This document shows, one piece after another, positions 25,069 to 27,584 of a stretch of 27,584 nt of DNA. The stretch's first letter is position 1; every line of letters begins with the position of its first letter. Made by a program: the position numbers and the translations under genes. The stretch comes from JAURFX01 sp038125265 (GTDB taxonomy: Bacteria > Pseudomonadota > Gammaproteobacteria > Steroidobacterales > Rariloculaceae): assembly GCA_038125265.1 (NCBI GenBank), contig JAYPDM010000016.1:1-27584 (forward strand), in the 5' to 3' direction. The notes below the pieces were generated by a model. That model did no database searches, was not told the DNA's origin, and saw nothing but the letters and a program-made list of their open reading frames with translations.

Positions 25069-25098
25069 ATCATAAACAGAAATACTCAAATTTCTCAA
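25069..25098 (-). promoter_or_regulatory. Predicted sigma70 promoter of tatABC
   Basis: On the minus strand, TTGAGA (25098-25093) and TATGAT (25074-25069) each match five of six consensus bases and are separated by 18 bases. The predicted start is near 25062, giving a leader of about 23 bases that contains the AGGAGA ribosome site of tatA. It lies in the 65-base gap between dtd and tatA, so the tat genes may be transcribed apart from dtd. Confidence 0.55.
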
Positions 25099-25104
25099 TT
25101 ATAT

Positions 25105-25545
25105 TTAAACATCTAAGCAATATGTCATAGGTCCATCATTGCAAAGATTAACCTCCATATGCGAGCCAAAACTTCCCTCTGCAACTTGATGGCCTAAGAG
25201 CTGATTCAGCTTTTCTATCAGAGACTTATAAAAAAATTGAGCGCTTTGCGGGTTAAGAGCGCTATCAAAGCTTGGCCTGAGACCTTTATTTAGATTTGCA
25301 GCAAGGGTAAATTGAGGAACGACCATAACCTGAATCTGGGCATCTACGATACTTAAGTTGGTCTTACCCTCGCTATCATGCAGCAACCTCAAGGAGGTTA
25401 ATTTTTTAATGTATTCATCTATCACCGAATCATCATCGTGTTTGCTAAATCCTACGAGAATCAAAATGCCATCATTTATTTCAGAGATTACCGAGTCATT
25501 GACTGTGACTTTTGCAAACTTAACCTTTTGTATTACTGAATTCAT
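25105..25545 (-). CDS. dtd: D-aminoacyl-tRNA deacylase
   Basis: A 146-residue DTD that removes D-amino acids (and glycine) from mischarged tRNA. The C-terminal NDGPMTY holds the cross-subunit Gly138-Pro139 motif. KGLRPSF (87-93) and the N-terminal QKVKFAKVTV also match. The other active-site motif, normally SQFT, reads PQFT (77-80): codon CCT at 25317-25315 gives Pro in place of Ser. The rest of the protein is intact and of normal length (E. coli 145), so this looks like a substitution rather than decay. No Shine-Dalgarno is visible. It precedes tatABC on the same strand and is divergent from the TRAP binding protein gene. Confidence 0.92.
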   Translation of the reverse strand: MNSVIQKVKFAKVTVNDSVISEINDGILILVGFSKHDDDSVIDEYIKKLTSLRLLHDSEGKTNLSIVDAQIQVMVVPQFTLAANLNKGLRPSFDSALNPQSAQFFYKSLIEKLNQLLGHQVAEGSFGSHMEVNLCNDGPMTYCLDV

Positions 25546-25586
25546 GGCTACTATTATTTTACTGGTCTTTGCTACTATAAAACATA
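25546..25586. promoter_or_regulatory. Short divergent dtd/TRAP-binding-protein spacer
   Basis: Forty-one bases separate the start codons. On the plus strand TATAAA (25576-25581) would put the transcript start at or next to the ATG at 25587, suggesting a leaderless message. On the minus strand TATAGT in the same place could serve dtd. No strong -35 and no Shine-Dalgarno are seen for either gene. The call rests on weak motifs. Confidence 0.3.
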
Positions 25587-26663
25587 ATGAAAAGAAGAGA
25601 CTTACTCAAACTTGGGACCATGGGATCCCTCACCGCTTGCTCTGATCCAAATCGCTTAGAAGTAAGCGCTACGACTGATGAATATTTCAATTGGCGTATG
25701 GCAACCACATGGCCACCAAATTTTCCTGGTCTAGGAGCCGGGGCTTTAAACCTCAAGCGCTACATTGAAGATGCGAGCCAGGGAAGAATTAGGATTGAGC
25801 TCTACGCTGCTAATGAGCTTATTCCGCCCTTTGAGGTTTTTGATGCTGTCTCACAAGGGTCAATCGAGATGGGGCATTCTGGTGCTTATTATTGGCGAGG
25901 GAAGGCAGAGGCTGTTCAGTTCTTTTCATCTGTTCCTTTTGGCATGAATGCTCATGAGGTAAATGCATGGATCTATTATGGGGGAGGCTTGGAGCTTTGG
26001 ACAGAGGTCTACGAGCCCTTTGGCGTTATTCCATTTCCGGCTGGAAATAGCGGTGTTCAGATGGGTGGTTGGTTTAATAAACGAATAGATACCATCGAGG
26101 ATTTAATCGGACTGAGAATGCGATTGCCAGGCATTGGAGGCGAGGTTTTACGAAGAGCCGGCGGGGTTCCTGTGACCTTGCCCGGGGCAGAGCTTTTCAC
26201 TGCATTGAGCACGGGCGCACTCGATGCGACCGAATGGGTAGGGCCCTATAACGATATCGCTTTTGGACTGCATCAGGCAGCTAGGTATTATTACTATCCT
26301 GGTTGGCATGAGCCGGGACCGATCATGGAATGCATTATTAATCAGAGTGCTTATGAGGATCTTCCTTCTGACTTGCAGGCTATTGTCCGCGTTGCTTGTC
26401 AGGCAGCTAATTTAGATATGATCTCTGAATACAACGCAAGAAACGCAAGATCTCTAAGTCAGCTAAGAAATAATCCGGATGTCGAGATATTGAGTTTCCC
26501 CCCAGACGTGCTCAACGAATTAAAAAAATTAACACATGAGGTGATTGAGGAGCTTATAGCAAGAGACGCTCAATCGGCAAAGGTATGGTCAAGCTATCAA
26601 GACTTTATGAGCCAATCCAAGGGGTGGCTAAACATATCCGAAAAATCGTATTTAGCGCTCTAA
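25587..26663 (+). CDS. TRAP transporter substrate-binding lipoprotein, DctP family (TakP-like, 2-oxo acids)
   Basis: A 358-residue binding protein of the DctP family, closest in my reading to TakP, which binds pyruvate and other 2-oxo acids. Family blocks include ELYAANELIPPFEVFDAV (71-88), NSGVQMGGWF (154-163) with Gln158, GLRMRLPGIGG with Arg179, DATEWVGPYND (213-223) with Glu216-Trp217, and YYYYPGWHEPGP. The N-terminus has a twin-arginine motif (KRRDLLK, 2-8) followed by a lipobox LTAC with Cys18, so it looks like a Tat-exported lipoprotein. The Ser after the Cys would favour the outer membrane under E. coli rules. No dctQ or dctM membrane genes are adjacent. No Shine-Dalgarno is visible. 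Confidence 0.9.
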   Translation: MKRRDLLKLGTMGSLTACSDPNRLEVSATTDEYFNWRMATTWPPNFPGLGAGALNLKRYIEDASQGRIRIELYAANELIPPFEVFDAVSQGSIEMGHSGAYYWRGKAEAVQFFSSVPFGMNAHEVNAWIYYGGGLELWTEVYEPFGVIPFPAGNSGVQMGGWFNKRIDTIEDLIGLRMRLPGIGGEVLRRAGGVPVTLPGAELFTALSTGALDATEWVGPYNDIAFGLHQAARYYYYPGWHEPGPIMECIINQSAYEDLPSDLQAIVRVACQAANLDMISEYNARNARSLSQLRNNPDVEILSFPPDVLNELKKLTHEVIEELIARDAQSAKVWSSYQDFMSQSKGWLNISEKSYLAL

Positions 26664-26739
26664 TTATGTGTAATTAATTAAACCTTTCGCATCCATTTTT
26701 TTTGCATCAAAGAATCACGCAAATTAGACTATTTTAAGG

Positions 26740-26768
26740 TTAATTTATGGCGTCCTTTCTGCTAGAAT
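26740..26768 (+). promoter_or_regulatory. Predicted extended -10 promoter of coxB
   Basis: TG-c-TAGAAT (26760-26768) is an extended -10, with TAGAAT matching five of six bases. A weak -35 (TTAATT, 26740-26745) lies 17 bases upstream. The predicted start near 26775 gives a leader of about 60 bases to the coxB ATG. The rest of the 174-base gap after the TRAP binding protein gene is AT-rich; I see no hairpin-plus-T-run terminator in it. Confidence 0.4.
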
Positions 26769-26837
26769 GACACCAAATTTTATTAGTTTTTTATCTAAAT
26801 TTTAAGAGAACATTCTTATCAAACATAGGAAACAAAT

Positions 26838-27584
26838 ATGGTCGTAGCATATGCCATTATTTTACTAGTCGTAGGAACATTAATTTTTCACTTTTGGAGC
26901 CCTTGGTATTTTACTGAGATAGCTGCAGATTGGGGCGCGATTGATACTACCGTAGATATAACTTTTCTTATTACAGGACTTGTGTTTATAGCCGTAAACT
27001 TTTTCTTGGCTTATTGCATTTATAAATACAGGTATAGCCCTGATAAACGTGGCGAATACGAACCTGAAAGCCACAAGCTTGAAACTTGGTTAACCATCTT
27101 TACGACTGTAGGTGTTGCTGCCCTTTTGATTCCTGGGCTTTTTGTTTGGGGTGATTTCGTCGAGCCACCTGAGGATGCCTCTGAGGTTGAGGTTGTTGGT
27201 CAGCAGTGGTACTGGACGTTTAGGCATCCTGGTGAAGACGGTGTATTTGGTAACGTCGATATTCGTCACATTGACGTTAATAATTCTTTTGGCATGGATC
27301 CCGAGGATCCTGCTGGTAGAGACGATGTTTTAGTTGATAGCAATGTTCTTCATATCCCGGTAGACCAGCCAGTAAAATTTTTACTACGCTCAAAAGATGT
27401 GCTTCATGATTTTGCTATTCCGCAATTTAGGGTGAAGATGGATCTAGTGCCAGGCATGGTCACCTACATGTGGGCAGACCCGATTAGAGAGGGAACCTAT
27501 GAGATTTTATGTGAGGAGCTATGCGGTGTTGCACACTTTGCGATGCGCGGAAGAGTTGTTGTTGAAGACCAAGAGAGCTATGAG
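26838..27584 (+). CDS. coxB: Cytochrome c oxidase subunit II, 3' end cut by window
   Basis: An open frame of 249 codons that runs off the right edge. It encodes subunit II, which takes electrons from cytochrome c through the binuclear CuA centre. CuA ligands are all present: His190 (VLHDF), then Cys225, Glu227, Cys229, His233 and Met236 in CEELCGVAHFAM. The aromatic electron-entry patch is QQWYWTF (122-128). Three hydrophobic segments appear (about 3-20, 41-62, 86-104); the first may be an uncleaved helix or signal. AGGA (26827-26830) precedes the ATG by 7 bases. A D/E-rich insert at about 131-166 lies between the aromatic patch and the CuA region; from memory it is common in one oxidase subtype. 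Oxidase subunit I is expected downstream. Confidence 0.95.
   Translation, partial: MVVAYAIILLVVGTLIFHFWSPWYFTEIAADWGAIDTTVDITFLITGLVFIAVNFFLAYCIYKYRYSPDKRGEYEPESHKLETWLTIFTTVGVAALLIPGLFVWGDFVEPPEDASEVEVVGQQWYWTFRHPGEDGVFGNVDIRHIDVNNSFGMDPEDPAGRDDVLVDSNVLHIPVDQPVKFLLRSKDVLHDFAIPQFRVKMDLVPGMVTYMWADPIREGTYEILCEELCGVAHFAMRGRVVVEDQESYE

Noticed and set aside
26664..26739. Possible intrinsic terminator after the TRAP binding protein gene, because of a run of T's near 26700
   Set aside because: No stem precedes the T-run; the region is simply AT-rich.

Overview
The window is an AT-rich, very compact stretch of chromosome carrying about 27 protein genes and one gene cut off by the right edge. I see no mobile element, tRNA, rRNA or CRISPR array. 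Gene order and protein families point to a free-living, aerobic gammaproteobacterium with a small genome. The core order rph/rdgB <-> yicC-gmk-rpoZ-spoT-ridA-recG-ubiA is like that of Pseudomonas and relatives. The low GC, missing spacers, overlapping genes and TRAP-type 2-oxo-acid binding protein suggest a streamlined marine lineage (SAR86-like or similar). The exact taxon is an inference I cannot confirm from sequence alone.

Layout. (1) 38-2978, minus: an ybbA-type ABC ATPase, a ycgN-type CxxC protein and an SLC13/TrkA-C permease, tightly packed. (2) 3004-5215, plus: tesA thioesterase overlapping a fadD-like acyl-CoA ligase, divergent from ybbA. (3) 5210-8623, minus: aroK-aroB-dgt-pyrF, an overlapping operon. 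(4) 8671-11705, plus: PBP1a (mrcA) and a conserved protein of unknown function, divergent from aroK. (5) 11694-13231, minus: rpmE then gltA. (6) 13232-13528: the longest gene-free stretch, very AT-rich, with two adjacent DnaA-box-like 9-mers. (7) 13529-14847, minus: rph-rdgB. (8) 14909-22246, plus: yicC-gmk-rpoZ-spoT-ridA-recG-ubiA. (9) 22250-25545, minus: dtd, tatA-tatB-tatC and a POT peptide transporter. (10) 25587-27584, plus: a Tat-type lipoprotein binding protein for 2-oxo acids, and the start of coxB (cytochrome c oxidase subunit II).

How it fits together. Most genes are housekeeping: aromatic amino-acid precursors, pyrimidine synthesis, nucleotide-pool cleaning, cell-wall synthesis, TCA entry, stringent response, recombination, ubiquinone, protein export and respiration. 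Four gene pairs share a one-base TAATG stop/start, and other pairs overlap by 4-14 bases. Three convergent pairs (tesA-fadD/pyrF, mrcA operon/gltA, ubiA/POT) overlap or abut, leaving no room for a normal intrinsic terminator.

I do not see a clear undescribed multi-gene system. The points most worth a second look are the DnaA-box pair at 13342-13362, the mrcA|aroK junction where pilMNOPQ/hofMNOPQ genes usually sit, ybbA-tesA without the ybbP permease, the orphan Tat lipoprotein of the TRAP family beside tatABC, and a Ser-to-Pro change in the active-site motif of Dtd.
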